In this document: piece after piece, positions 16,823-25,891 of the stretch
How the letters are laid out: each line of letters opens with the position of its first letter
Position numbering within the stretch: position 1 is the stretch's first letter
Assembly: GCF_004135605.1 (NCBI RefSeq)
Contig: NZ_SDPT01000001.1
Span: 1,488,001 to 1,552,000 of the forward strand
DNA length: 64,000 bases
Direction: 5' to 3'
Source: Sphingomonas desiccabilis
GTDB taxonomy: Bacteria; Pseudomonadota; Alphaproteobacteria; Sphingomonadales; Sphingomonadaceae
The notes under the pieces: model-generated
The model's database searches: none
The model's input: the letters and a program-made list of their open reading frames with translations, nothing else
Told to the model about the DNA's origin: nothing
Position numbers and translations under genes: made by a program

Positions 16823-19291
16823 ATGAACAGGGTCTCGACGCTGCGTGGACTGCTCGCCGGTGTGGCGATCTTCGCGACTCCAGTGGCGGCACAGCAGGCG
16901 ACCCAGCCTGCTCCCGGGCCGGAGGCGAGCATTGCGCATCCCGATCGCTGGCCCGCCGCCAAGAGTCCCGACCTCGTCGATCCCGCCACCGAAGCGTTCG
17001 TCACCCGCCTGATGGCGGCAATGTCGCTGGAGGAGAAGGTCGGCCAGATGATCCAGGCCGACACCAGCGCGATCACGCCAGAGGACCTGCGCCGATACCC
17101 GCTGGGAAGCATCCTGGCCGGCGGCAGTTCACCGCCGCTGGGCGCCCCGGATCGCTCCCCGGCAGCGCCCTGGGTCGCGACCAGCCAGGCGTTCAACAAG
17201 GTCGCGCTGGAGAAGCGCCCCGGCCACGTGCCGATCCCGCTGATGTTCGGCATCGATGCGGTGCACGGCAACAACAACGTCGTGGGTGCGACCATCTTCC
17301 CCCACAACAGCGCGCTGGGCGCGATGCGCGATCCCGAGCTGATCCGGAGGATCGGTGCGGCGACGGCGGCCGAGACGGCGGCGTCCGGATTCGACTGGGC
17401 GTTCGGACCGACGCTGGCGGTGCCGCAGGACGATCGCTGGGGCCGTGCGTTCGAAGGCTATTCGGAGGATCCCGCGCTGGTTCGCTCCTATGCCGGCGCG
17501 ATGGTGGAGGGACTGCAAGGGCGCAGCAAGGCCATGGGCGGTGGCAAGGGGCCGATCCAGCAGGGCCATGTTTCGGCGAGCGTGAAGCACTTCCTGGGGG
17601 ACGGCGGCACGGCCAACGGCATCGACCAAGGCGACACGCAGGTCGACGAGGAGACGCTGATCCGGATCCACAACGCCGGCTATCCGGCCGCGGTGAACGC
17701 CGGCACGATGACGGTGATGGCCTCGTTCAGCAGCTGGAACGGCGCCAAGATGCACGGCAACAAGTCGCTGCTGACGGAGGTACTGAAGGGTCGGATGGGC
17801 TTCGACGGCTTCGTGGTCGGTGACTGGAACGGCCACGGCCAGATCCCGGGCTGCACCAACGCCGACTGTCCCGCGACCTTCAACGCCGGGCTCGACATGG
17901 CGATGGCGCCGGACAGCTGGAAGGGCTTGTTTGAGACCACCGTCGCGGCGGCGAAGGACGGTCGCATCCCGATGGCGCGCATCGACGACGCGGTCCGCCG
18001 CATCCTGCGCGTGAAGGCGAAGCTGGGTCTGTTCGACCCTGCACGTCCCTATGAAAAACGGGCGGACGTGTTCGGATCGGCCGAGCACCGCGCGGTTGCA
18101 CGCGAAGCCGTGGCCAAGAGCCTGGTGCTGCTGAAGAACACCGGCGTGCTGCCGATCAAGGCGAGCGCGAACATCCTGGTCGCAGGCGACGCCGCCGACG
18201 ACATCGGCCGCCAGTCCGGCGGTTGGACGCTGAGCTGGCAGGGCGACGGCAACACCAACGCCGACTTTCCGAACGGCCAGTCGATCTATGCCGGCATCGC
18301 CCAGGCGGTGAAGGCGGGCGGCGGCGTCGCGACGCTGAGCGCGGACGGCAGCTTCACGAAGAAGCCGGACGTCGCGATCGTGGTGTTTGGCGAAATGCCG
18401 TACGCAGAGATGCGGGGCGACGTTCGCACGCTGGAGTTCCAGCCGGGCGACAAGCAGGCGCTGGACCTGCTGAAGAAGCTCAAAGGCGCCGGCGTGCCCA
18501 CCGTGTCGGTGTTCCTCTCCGGCCGGCCGATGTGGGTCAATCCGGAGATCAACCAGTCGGATGCGTTCGTCGCCGCCTGGTTCCCGGGTTCCGAGGGCGC
18601 GGGCGTGGCCGACGTGCTGATCGGCGACCGCAACGGGCGGCCGCGCCGCGATTTTGCGGGCAAGCTCGCCTTCAGCTGGCCGAAGACCGCAGGGCAGTTC
18701 ACCCTCAACAAGGGTGCCCCCGGCTATGACCCGCTGTTCCCGTTCGGCTACGGCCTCTCCTACGCGCGCGGCGGAACGGTACCCCGGCTGGCCGAGGTCG
18801 CGGGCGTGGACGCGAGCCTGGGCAACACCAGCCTGTATTTCGCGCGCGGCCAGGTGCCGGCGCCGTTCAAGCTGGCAGCCGACGCAGGCGTCACCGTCGC
18901 AGCCGTCGACGGCCCGCAGACCCAGGAAGGCGCGCGCCAGTTCAGCTGGGCCAACGCAGGAACCGTGCGGATCACCGGGCCGGAACTCGACCTGACGCGG
19001 GAGACCAACGCCGACCTGCTGCTGCAGGTGACCTACCGCGTCGGCGCCCCGGCGACGGGGCCGGTGACGCTGGGCTTCGGCGCCGGCCGCATCGACGCAC
19101 GGAGCCTGTTCAGCGCGGCAGGCGCCGAGTGGCGGACGGTGCGGGTGCCGCTCAAATGCTTCCGCGACAAGGGAGCCGACGTGGCCAAGGTGGGCGAAGT
19201 ATTCTCCGTCACCGGCAGCGCGCCGCTGCGCTTTGCGGTCGCCGACCTACGGCTGGTGACCGATCCCGCCGGCGCCGTCTGCCCGAACTGA
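16823..19291 (+). CDS. GH3 beta-glucosidase/exo-glycosidase, secreted
   Basis: An 822-residue glycoside hydrolase family 3 enzyme with a signal peptide (LRGLLAGVAIFATPVAAQQ). The N-terminal barrel carries the nucleophile in GFVVGDWNGHGQ (D334), the substrate segment GIDAVHGNNN and the conserved SVKHFLGDGG. The second domain follows (VLLKNTGVLPI, LFPFGYGLSY), and a C-terminal extension of about 170 residues is typical of ExoP-like exo-1,3/1,4-beta-glucosidases. GGGAGGGAGAGG just upstream is a strong ribosome site. It is 18 bases ahead of an SGNH hydrolase, forming a likely operon, and beside xylX-xylB; it may release glucose or xylose from plant glycans. Confidence 0.92.
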   Translation: MNRVSTLRGLLAGVAIFATPVAAQQATQPAPGPEASIAHPDRWPAAKSPDLVDPATEAFVTRLMAAMSLEEKVGQMIQADTSAITPEDLRRYPLGSILAGGSSPPLGAPDRSPAAPWVATSQAFNKVALEKRPGHVPIPLMFGIDAVHGNNNVVGATIFPHNSALGAMRDPELIRRIGAATAAETAASGFDWAFGPTLAVPQDDRWGRAFEGYSEDPALVRSYAGAMVEGLQGRSKAMGGGKGPIQQGHVSASVKHFLGDGGTANGIDQGDTQVDEETLIRIHNAGYPAAVNAGTMTVMASFSSWNGAKMHGNKSLLTEVLKGRMGFDGFVVGDWNGHGQIPGCTNADCPATFNAGLDMAMAPDSWKGLFETTVAAAKDGRIPMARIDDAVRRILRVKAKLGLFDPARPYEKRADVFGSAEHRAVAREAVAKSLVLLKNTGVLPIKASANILVAGDAADDIGRQSGGWTLSWQGDGNTNADFPNGQSIYAGIAQAVKAGGGVATLSADGSFTKKPDVAIVVFGEMPYAEMRGDVRTLEFQPGDKQALDLLKKLKGAGVPTVSVFLSGRPMWVNPEINQSDAFVAAWFPGSEGAGVADVLIGDRNGRPRRDFAGKLAFSWPKTAGQFTLNKGAPGYDPLFPFGYGLSYARGGTVPRLAEVAGVDASLGNTSLYFARGQVPAPFKLAADAGVTVAAVDGPQTQEGARQFSWANAGTVRITGPELDLTRETNADLLLQVTYRVGAPATGPVTLGFGAGRIDARSLFSAAGAEWRTVRVPLKCFRDKGADVAKVGEVFSVTGSAPLRFAVADLRLVTDPAGAVCPN

Positions 19292-19309
19292 TCTTTGCGG
19301 AGACCCGTG

Positions 19310-20104
19310 ATGCTATCTGCTGTCCGTCTGTTCCTGGTGCCGCTCCTCCTGGCGGCACCTGCCTCTGCCCAGGTAAAACTCCCGGGCGACCCCCATGCGA
19401 GCGATCCGGTGGGCATCGTCGCGGACCCCTGCCCCAGCCGTGCCGAAGAGACCGATCCTGCGGGGCGCGACATGCGCAAGCTGCACCAGGTGACACGGGA
19501 CTGGGCGCAGCTGTGCCGCTACCACCGCGACAATGCTGCGGTTCGGGGGCAGCCGGTCAGCGTCGTCTTCATGGGCGACAGCATTACCGACGGCTGGATC
19601 AAGGGCGATCCCGACTTCTTCAAGGAGGGGCGCATCGATCGCGGCATCGGGGGGCAGACCACGCCGCAGATGCTGCTACGCTTTCGCGAGGATGTGATCG
19701 CGCTTAAGCCCAAGGCCGTGCACATCATGGCGGGCACCAACGACATCGCCGGCAACACCGGGGCTGCGACCATGGCGATGGTCCAGGGCAACATCCAGAG
19801 CATGGCCGAACTGGCGCGGGCCAATGGGATCAAGGTGATCCTGGCCTCGATCCCGCCGGCTGCCGCCTTTCCATGGAGCCCCGACAAGCGTCCGGCACCG
19901 CAGATCGCGGAAATGAATGCCTGGCTAAAGCGCTATGCGGCAGCGGAAGGCTTCACCTACGTCGATTATCACCCGGTACTCGCAACCGCCGAGGGCGCTA
20001 TGAAGCCGGGATTCGCGAACGACGGGGTGCACCCGACGCCGGCCGGCTATGCGGCAATGCGACCGGTGGCGCTGGAGGCGATCCAGCGAACGCTGGGGAA
20101 GTGA
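19310..20104 (+). CDS. secreted SGNH/GDSL hydrolase (carbohydrate esterase-like)
   Basis: A 264-residue SGNH-fold esterase with a signal peptide (LFLVPLLLAAPASAQ). Block I is FMGDSITDGW with nucleophile S91, block III GTNDIAG supplies the oxyanion Asn, and block V is DGVHPTPAG with catalytic D238 and H241. Such enzymes often remove acetyl groups from xylan or other glycans. ATG 19310 has GGAG seven bases upstream; a GTG precedes it directly. Coupling with the GH3 gene fits deacetylation followed by glycoside cleavage, but the acyl substrate is inferred. Confidence 0.85.
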   Translation: MLSAVRLFLVPLLLAAPASAQVKLPGDPHASDPVGIVADPCPSRAEETDPAGRDMRKLHQVTRDWAQLCRYHRDNAAVRGQPVSVVFMGDSITDGWIKGDPDFFKEGRIDRGIGGQTTPQMLLRFREDVIALKPKAVHIMAGTNDIAGNTGAATMAMVQGNIQSMAELARANGIKVILASIPPAAAFPWSPDKRPAPQIAEMNAWLKRYAAAEGFTYVDYHPVLATAEGAMKPGFANDGVHPTPAGYAAMRPVALEAIQRTLGK

Positions 20105-20125
20105 GTTCGCCGACCGGGTGAAGGG

Positions 20126-20163
20126 GCCGCCGCCTTCAGCGAAAGCTGGAAGCCGGCGGCGGC
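20126..20163. repeat. long imperfect hairpin between convergent genes
   Basis: GCCGCCGCC-TTC-AGC folds against GCT-G-GAA-GCC-GGCGGCGGC around a GAAA loop, with a one-base and a three-base bulge. There is no T-run, so it looks more like a REP-type palindrome than a simple terminator, though it may act as either. Confidence 0.45.
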
Positions 20164-20230
20164 ATCCGGTGAACCGTGCAGGCAAGAATCCGGGGCCAAG
20201 CAGAACAACGAACCGGCGTTCCGTGCCGCG

Positions 20231-20250
20231 GCTCCTGCCTTCGCAGGAGC
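20231..20250. repeat. perfect 8-bp hairpin, REP-like
   Basis: GCTCCTGC-CTTC-GCAGGAGC is a perfect 8-bp stem with a four-base loop. The motif 'cctgccttcgcaggagc' is like the short palindromes scattered through sphingomonad genomes. It lies in the 193-bp gap between the SGNH hydrolase and the convergent PLP enzyme. Confidence 0.45.
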
Positions 20251-20297
20251 GTGGAAGAGCCGGACCTAAAGCGTTGATTTCGCTTCGCTCTGTGACC

Positions 20298-21425
20298 TCA
20301 GGCGCCGGCCTGTCGTTCCCCCTGCCCGACCATGCGCTCGATCCGTGCCGCCTGCTCGGGACAGACGAGGCCGCGACTCGCCATCCAGGCGTCCGAGAAG
20401 CAGGTGGAGGCGTAGCGCTCGCCGGGATCGCACAGCAGCGTGACGATGGAACCCTGCTCACGCCGCGCGGCCATTTCCTCGATCAGCGTCAGGCAGGCGA
20501 CGAGATTGGTGCCGGTGGATGGACCGCAGCGGCGGCCGAGCACGGCCGAGAGCTGCCGGGCGGCGCCGAAGCTCGCGGCGTCGGGCACGGCGATCATCCG
20601 GTCGATGACGTTCGGCACGAAAGACGGCTCTACACGCGGGCGGCCGATCCCCTCGACCAGCGTCATCGGCCCGTCCCAGGCGGTGACGCTGCGATCGGCA
20701 AAGTAGCGGTGGAAGACGGATCCCTCCGGATCGGCGACGCACAGCCGGGTGGCGTGGCCGCGGTAGCGCAGGTAGCGGCCGATGGTGGCGGAGGTGCCGC
20801 CGGTGCCGGCTCCGCACACGATCCAGGTCGGGATCGGATGCGCCTCCAGCGCCATCTGCGCGAAGATCGACTCCGCGATGTTGTTGTTCCCGCGCCAGTC
20901 GGTCGCACGCTCGGCATAGGTGAACTGGTCGAGGTAGTGGCCACCGGTTCCGGCCGCGATCCGCTCTGCCTCGGCATAGACGGTGCGCGGGTCGGCAACT
21001 TTGTGGCAGCGGCCGCCGAGATGCTCGATCGCGGCGATCTTCTCGGGCGAGGTCGACCGCGGCAGCACGGCCACGAACGGCAGCCCGAGCAGTCGGGCGA
21101 AATAGGCCTCCGACACCGCCGTCGAGCCGGAGGATGCCTCCACCACGGTGGTGGCGGCTTCGATCCAGCCGTTGCACAAGGCGTGCAGGAACAGCGAGCG
21201 GGCGAGGCGGTGCTTGAGGCTGCCGGTCGGATGGCTCGATTCGTCTTTCAGGTACAGGCGCACGCCGCCCGCCGCGGCCGAGAGCGGCACCTCGATCAGG
21301 TGCGTGTCGGCGGAACGCCGCTGCTCCGCCATGAGGCGCGCGATGGCGTCCGCCACCCAGCCGCGGTCACCGGCCCGCGCTCCGGGCGAATGAACTTCCC
21401 CGCCGGCTGTGTCGTTACCGAGCAC
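20298..21425 (-). CDS. PLP-dependent cysteine synthase-family enzyme (fold type II)
   Basis: A 375-residue fold-type-II PLP enzyme related to cysteine synthase and cystathionine beta-synthase. The PLP lysine is K71 in [11 protein letters not shown], the substrate loop is [12 protein letters not shown], and the phosphate-binding glycine loop is [18 protein letters not shown]-terminal segment rich in charged residues extends beyond the catalytic core. I choose GTG 21425 because AAGGAT lies 6 bases upstream; an in-frame extension further upstream lacks family likeness. The exact reaction (O-acetylserine sulfhydrylation, beta-elimination or diaminopropionate-type chemistry) cannot be assigned. 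It is divergent from the metal-uptake island. Confidence 0.8.
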   Translation of the reverse strand: MLGNDTAGGEVHSPGARAGDRGWVADAIARLMAEQRRSADTHLIEVPLSAAAGGVRLYLKDESSHPTGSLKHRLARSLFLHALCNGWIEAATTVVEASSGSTAVSEAYFARLLGLPFVAVLPRSTSPEKIAAIEHLGGRCHKVADPRTVYAEAERIAAGTGGHYLDQFTYAERATDWRGNNNIAESIFAQMALEAHPIPTWIVCGAGTGGTSATIGRYLRYRGHATRLCVADPEGSVFHRYFADRSVTAWDGPMTLVEGIGRPRVEPSFVPNVIDRMIAVPDAASFGAARQLSAVLGRRCGPSTGTNLVACLTLIEEMAARREQGSIVTLLCDPGERYASTCFSDAWMASRGLVCPEQAARIERMVGQGERQAGA

Positions 21426-21557
21426 GCATGATCCTTCTGTGGCACGAATTTGCAGGCGCTCGTCGCGCAACGCTTGGGACAGGTCAATGCCGCGACGTCG
21501 ATCCCGGTCCAGAGCGCCGCGCGTGACTTGCCTGCGCCCTGCCAGTACAGCGGGTCC

Positions 21558-22001
21558 GTGACCGCGCTCCGCCGCCATTTCCTGGCCCATCGCCGATCGG
21601 CCGCCTGGCTGATCGCGGCGGCGCTGTTGATGCGGATGCTGATCCCGACCGGCTACATGCTGGTGGCGTCACCCGCAGGCATCCCGACCTTTGCCATGTG
21701 CTCGGGCTATGGCCCCATCCTCCCTGCGGCAGCCACGCATGGCGCCGGCCACGGTGCCCATGAGAGCCACGCGACCAAGGGCGGCGGGGAACACCAAGGC
21801 CAGCAGCACGAGGCCAAGGAGCAGCCCCCTTGCGCGTTCGCGGGGCTCGCTACGGCAGCCCTCGCCGCGACCGATCCGCTGCTGCTGGCGATCGCGCTGT
21901 TCTTCATCCTGGCGGCCGGGTTCCGGCTGCCCGTGCGGGCGCCGGTTGCGGCGAGCCCGTTCCTGCGTCCGCCGCTTCGAGGGCCGCCCGCAACCGCCTG
22001 A
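21558..22001 (+). CDS. DUF2946-like protein with His-rich loop
   Basis: A 147-residue protein with an N-terminal hydrophobic segment ([21 protein letters not shown]), a conserved short CSGYGP motif, a histidine-rich middle ([21 protein letters not shown]) and the motif PPCAFAG before a second hydrophobic segment ([20 protein letters not shown]). This is the pattern of DUF2946 proteins, which commonly precede TonB-dependent receptors and are suspected in copper or other metal handling. GTG 21558 is the likely start. It ends 55 bp before the receptor gene. Metal binding is inferred from the His/Cys content. Confidence 0.7.
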   Translation: MTALRRHFLAHRRSAAWLIAAALLMRMLIPTGYMLVASPAGIPTFAMCSGYGPILPAAATHGAGHGAHESHATKGGGEHQGQQHEAKEQPPCAFAGLATAALAATDPLLLAIALFFILAAGFRLPVRAPVAASPFLRPPLRGPPATA

Positions 22002-22019
22002 TCCGCTCATCACTTCAAG

Positions 22020-22039
22020 GGCGCCCCAAAGCGGGCGCC
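22020..22039 (+). repeat. 7-bp hairpin upstream of TonB receptor
   Basis: GGCGCCC and GGGCGCC form a 7-bp stem with a 6-base loop just before the ribosome site of the receptor gene. It may be a weak intra-operon attenuator or stabiliser. No known riboswitch pattern is visible. Confidence 0.3.
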
Positions 22040-22056
22040 GGATCAGGATTTTCTGC

Positions 22057-24102
22057 ATGACCTTGTTTCGAACCGCCGCATGCGCGGCGTTCGTCGTTGC
22101 GGCCTGTCCCGCGGCGGCGCAACCGAGCGACCGTGACGTCGGGCGGGAGCGCTCCGTCACCCCCGCCACCGACACCAGCCTGACCGTGGGTTCGGTCGTC
22201 GTCACCGGCACGCGCGTGCCCCGATCCGGGGACGATGTGCTCACCTCCGTCGACGTGCTGGGCGGCGACCTCGCCCAGCGCCAGAGCGTGGACAATACAT
22301 GGGAGCTGTTCGCGCGCCTGCCCGGCGTGACGCTTACCGACTTCAGCCAGGGCAATACCTCCGGCCGTTTCTCGATCCGCGGCTTCAATGGCGAGGGGGA
22401 GATCAACGCGGTCAAGCTGCTGATCGACGGCGTCCCGAGCAACGCCAACGACGGCGGGATGGTGTTCATCGACATGGTGATGCCGCTCGACATCGCGGCG
22501 GTGGAACTGGTCCGCGGCACCGCGGATCCACGCTATGGGCTCCACAACATCGCCGGCAACGCCAACATCCTGACGCGGATCGGCGGCACCTACCTGGACG
22601 CGCGGGCGCTGGCGGGAGCGTTCGGAACCTATGAGGGGCAGGTCTCCGCCGGCCTCGAGCGCGGCGGCTTCAGCCAGAACTATTTCGTCGGATACCGCGA
22701 CACAGACGGCTTTCGCGAGCATGCCGACCTGCGCCGCGCTAACCTCGCAGGCAAGTGGTTCTATGACCTGGGCAACGCGCGGATCGGCGCGATAGCACGC
22801 TATTCGACCGCCAAGGCGCAGGAACCCGGCTATTTGACAAGCCGGGACAATGCGGAAGACCGCTCCACCTCCTACGCGATTTCGGAGACGGACGGCGGCA
22901 AGCGGCGGCTGGGGGAGTACAGCCTGCACCTCGACGCCGACGTCGCGTCCGAGCTGAGCCTAACCGCCAAGGCCTATGTCACCACCCAGTTCGACGACCG
23001 CTATGTGCGTTTCTCCGCCAGCGTGCCGCAGCAGCGGCGGCTGACGGAGGAGACGCAATATGGCGGGCTGCTCACGCTGCACTATCGTCCCGAGGTGGCG
23101 TTCCTGCACCGGCTCGGGATCGAAGCGGGGGCGGACGTACAGGTGCAGGACAACGAAAGCCGTCGCTGGCTGACCGAGCGGCGCGTCGCGACGCGGCAGA
23201 CCCGCGACCAGGCTTTCGACCTCACCGTCTACGGCGGCTATGTCCAGGCGGTGATCGAGCCGACCGAGTGGCTGAAGATCACCCCCGGCTGGCGGGTGGA
23301 TCGGGTGTCGGGCGAGCTTGAGGACGGCCTTGCTGGCACGCGCTACGCGGTCAACGACTATGGCACGATCAGTCAGCCCAAGCTCAGCCTGGCCGTGACG
23401 CCGCTGGCGGGACTGACCGCCTATGCCAACTATGGCCGCACCTTCCAGATGGGCGCGGGTTCGGGCGCGTACAAGGTGCCGCCGCGGACGACCGATCTGG
23501 CCCCTTCGATCAACACCGGCTGGGAGGCGGGAGTGAAATATACCCACGGCGACTGGCTGGAAGGGCGCATCGCACTGTGGCGGCAGACCGCGACCGGCGA
23601 GATCAAGCGCCGGCTGAACGATCCCAACGGCGACTTCGACAATCTGGGCGAAACCCGCCGCCAGGGAATCGACGTGCAGCTGAACCTGACCCCGCTGGCC
23701 GGGGTGAGCCTGTGGGGTGCCTATTCCTACCAGCACGCCCGCATCCGGACGCCCGATCCGGCAACCCCTGCCCAGGCCGGGAACTGGATCGACCACGTTC
23801 CGCAAAACCTCTTTTCCGGCGGACTGGACCTGGTTCCGGCGGCACGCTGGCGCCTTTCGCTGTGGGGCAATGGCCAGTCTTCGTACGAGCTTACCGCCAG
23901 CAACGATCGCGGCCGCTTCGGCGCCTATGTGGTCCTGACGGGCGAGGTTGCGTTCGAAGTGACGCCGCAGGTGGAGCTTTCGGCGCAGGTGAAGAACCTG
24001 GGCAACGAGCGATACGAATATGTGTGGTGGGACGGCACCCAGCTGCTCCACGCCCCGGCGGACCCGCGCGCGCTGTACGGCGCGGTGCGGCTGCGGTTCT
24101 GA
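22057..24102 (+). CDS. TonB-dependent outer-membrane receptor
   Basis: A 681-residue outer-membrane transporter with a signal peptide (FRTAACAAFVVAACPAAAQ). An N-terminal plug domain (about 45-165) has SVVVTGTRVP, SIRGFNGEG and IDGVPSNANDGG; a 22-strand-type barrel follows and ends in the aromatic terminus YGAVRLRF. The size and barrel (GWRVDRVSGELEDG; YANYGRTFQMGAG) suit siderophore or metal-chelate receptors. AGGA lies 8 bases before ATG 22057. It is flanked by DUF2946 and PepSY genes, so a metal complex (iron or copper) is the likely substrate. The ligand cannot be read from sequence. Confidence 0.9.
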   Translation: MTLFRTAACAAFVVAACPAAAQPSDRDVGRERSVTPATDTSLTVGSVVVTGTRVPRSGDDVLTSVDVLGGDLAQRQSVDNTWELFARLPGVTLTDFSQGNTSGRFSIRGFNGEGEINAVKLLIDGVPSNANDGGMVFIDMVMPLDIAAVELVRGTADPRYGLHNIAGNANILTRIGGTYLDARALAGAFGTYEGQVSAGLERGGFSQNYFVGYRDTDGFREHADLRRANLAGKWFYDLGNARIGAIARYSTAKAQEPGYLTSRDNAEDRSTSYAISETDGGKRRLGEYSLHLDADVASELSLTAKAYVTTQFDDRYVRFSASVPQQRRLTEETQYGGLLTLHYRPEVAFLHRLGIEAGADVQVQDNESRRWLTERRVATRQTRDQAFDLTVYGGYVQAVIEPTEWLKITPGWRVDRVSGELEDGLAGTRYAVNDYGTISQPKLSLAVTPLAGLTAYANYGRTFQMGAGSGAYKVPPRTTDLAPSINTGWEAGVKYTHGDWLEGRIALWRQTATGEIKRRLNDPNGDFDNLGETRRQGIDVQLNLTPLAGVSLWGAYSYQHARIRTPDPATPAQAGNWIDHVPQNLFSGGLDLVPAARWRLSLWGNGQSSYELTASNDRGRFGAYVVLTGEVAFEVTPQVELSAQVKNLGNERYEYVWWDGTQLLHAPADPRALYGAVRLRF

Positions 24103-24113
24103 GGGAGGCACGC

Positions 24114-25439
24114 GTGGCGATGTCCGCAGCCGCGACCGGCGGCCTCTATCGCGCAGTGTGGCGCTGGCATTTCTATGCCGGGCTGCTGGTGCTGCCCTTC
24201 CTCAGCTGGCTCGCGATCACCGGGGCCTTGTACCTCTACAAGCCCGAGCTGGAGCGGCTGATCTACCCCGATCTGGTGACGGTGCAGCCCATGGCCGCAC
24301 CGCTCCCGCTCGGTGCCATCGTGGAGCGGGTACGCCGCGAAACCGGGAGCGTGATCGTCGAGGTGGATCGGCCCGCCCATGCGGACGAAAGCTGGCGGAT
24401 GCTGGTCACCACGCCCGAGGGGACGCAGCGGACCGCGTGGGTGGATCCCTATCGCGGAACCGTGCTGGGGCTGACGCGCAAGGGCGGCGCGTTGCAGACG
24501 GTGCGCGATCTTCACAGCCTGATCCTCACCGGCCCCGTCGGCAACGCGCTGATCGAAGCGGTGGGTGGCTGGGCGATCCTGCTGGTGGTGACGGGCGTGT
24601 ACCTGTGGTGGCCCCGCGGCGCCAGCCCCGCCTTGCGCGTGCGCGGGACACCGGCAGGACGCCTGTTCTGGCGCGATCTCCACGCCGCGATCGGGATCGT
24701 CGCCGGCGCGGTAGTGCTGTTCCTGGCCGTGACCGGCATGCCGTGGACCGGCACTTGGGGCAATGCGCTGCGCGGCACGATCGCCAGCCAGGGGCTCGGC
24801 CGTCCCGATCCGCCTCAGGCAAGCGCGATGCCGGGCCACGGCGCCCATGCCGGCCATGATGTGGCCGAGGCCCTGCCGTGGTCGCTGCAGGACGCGCCGA
24901 TGCCGCATGGCACGCATGGCGACATCGGCATCGACCGGGCGGCGGCGCTAGCGGCCCGCCATGGCATGACGGCGCCCTGGGTGCTGAGCCTGCCTGCGGG
25001 GCCGGGCGCCCCCTATCTCTTCTCCAGGACGATCCGCCGGGCAGAGGACGGGCGCGCGCTTTACCTGGATGCAGGCAGCGGCCGCGTGCTGCAGGACGCG
25101 CGCTTCCCCGGCTTCGGCGCAGGCGCAAAGATCGTCGAATGGGGCATCGCCACGCACAAGGGAGAGGAATATGGCGAGCCGAACCGGCTGCTGATGCTGT
25201 TCGGATGCATCGCCGTGGTGCTGCTATCGATCACCGGCGCCGTCATGTGGTGGAAGCGGCGAGCCCCGGGAACGGTTGCCGCCCCGCCCCGCCACCCTGA
25301 CCGCCGCGCTGCCCGGGCGCTCCTCGCGATGATGACGGTCGCCGGCGTCCTGTTTCCGTTGACGGGGATCACCATGCTGGTGGCACTCGCGATCGAAGGA
25401 TTCTTGCGAATGGCTCGCACGAAGCCTTTACAGTTGTGA
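24114..25439 (+). CDS. PepSY-associated TM protein (PiuB-like) with His-rich insert
   Basis: A 441-residue inner-membrane protein of the PepSY-associated TM family (PiuB-like), commonly linked to iron-siderophore uptake and reduction. It has an N-terminal helix (HFYAGLLVLPFLSWLAITGALYLY), PepSY-like periplasmic segments, a second pair of helices (WAILLVVTGVYLWWPRG, GIVAGAVVLFLAVTGMPWTG) and C-terminal helices. A His-rich stretch (MPGHGAHAGHD, about residues 240-250) follows the central helix and may bind metal. GTG 24114 has GGGAGG five bases upstream; ATG 24120 is an alternative. It follows the receptor by 11 bases. Confidence 0.85.
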   Translation: MAMSAAATGGLYRAVWRWHFYAGLLVLPFLSWLAITGALYLYKPELERLIYPDLVTVQPMAAPLPLGAIVERVRRETGSVIVEVDRPAHADESWRMLVTTPEGTQRTAWVDPYRGTVLGLTRKGGALQTVRDLHSLILTGPVGNALIEAVGGWAILLVVTGVYLWWPRGASPALRVRGTPAGRLFWRDLHAAIGIVAGAVVLFLAVTGMPWTGTWGNALRGTIASQGLGRPDPPQASAMPGHGAHAGHDVAEALPWSLQDAPMPHGTHGDIGIDRAAALAARHGMTAPWVLSLPAGPGAPYLFSRTIRRAEDGRALYLDAGSGRVLQDARFPGFGAGAKIVEWGIATHKGEEYGEPNRLLMLFGCIAVVLLSITGAVMWWKRRAPGTVAAPPRHPDRRAARALLAMMTVAGVLFPLTGITMLVALAIEGFLRMARTKPLQL

Positions 25440-25576
25440 CAGGCGCTTTATTGAGAACCACACGCAATAGCGGAGTGGGGAATAACCGTGATCGTGTCCT
25501 TCGGCTGCCTTTGGGCTGGGCGCCCTGTCCCGTTCGCGGCAGCATTCCCTAGCGTGCTTTGCGAGGGCCGCGGCCG

Positions 25577-25891
25577 GTGAGCGCGGCTGCTGCCCGGCAC
25601 AACAGCGGTCGCCGCACCTCGCTGGCGCTCAGCGCCCGCATCGTGGCGGCGACGTTGAGCAATTATGTCGTGACCTCGCTGGCCACGGGGCTGCTCGCCC
25701 GCACCTGGCCGATCGCGCCGGCGCAGGCGACGATGGCCTCCACGCTGCTGGCGTTCGTGATCTTCCCGGTGATCGCGCTCACCGCCTTTGCCGTACGGTC
25801 ACCATGGAAGCTTTGGGTGGGGCTGATCGCCGCCGCCGTCCTGCTGGGAGGCGGACTCTGGCTCTCGCTCGCGTCGGGAGGCCGGCTGTGA
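25577..25891 (+). CDS. DUF3649-like small membrane protein
   Basis: A 104-residue protein with three predicted hydrophobic segments (ARIVAATLSNYVVTSLATGLLA; MASTLLAFVIFPVIALTAFAV; WVGLIAAAVLLGGGLWLSLA), the pattern of the DUF3649 'iron transporter' family found next to PepSY and DUF3325 genes. GTG 25577 has GAGGG upstream. Its stop overlaps the GTG of the next gene (GTGA, 25888-25891), so the two are coupled. The biochemical role of the family is unknown; it is linked to ferric-siderophore utilisation by context. Confidence 0.75.
   Translation: MSAAAARHNSGRRTSLALSARIVAATLSNYVVTSLATGLLARTWPIAPAQATMASTLLAFVIFPVIALTAFAVRSPWKLWVGLIAAAVLLGGGLWLSLASGGRL

Noticed and set aside
22002..22056. Riboswitch upstream of the TonB receptor
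   Set aside because: Only a single 7-bp hairpin in 55 bases; too little sequence for a known class such as cobalamin.
25448..25472. ATTG...CAAT inverted ends in the PepSY-DUF3649 gap as a Fur box
   Set aside because: The spacing and sequence do not match a Fur or RirA/Irr consensus; I could not support it.
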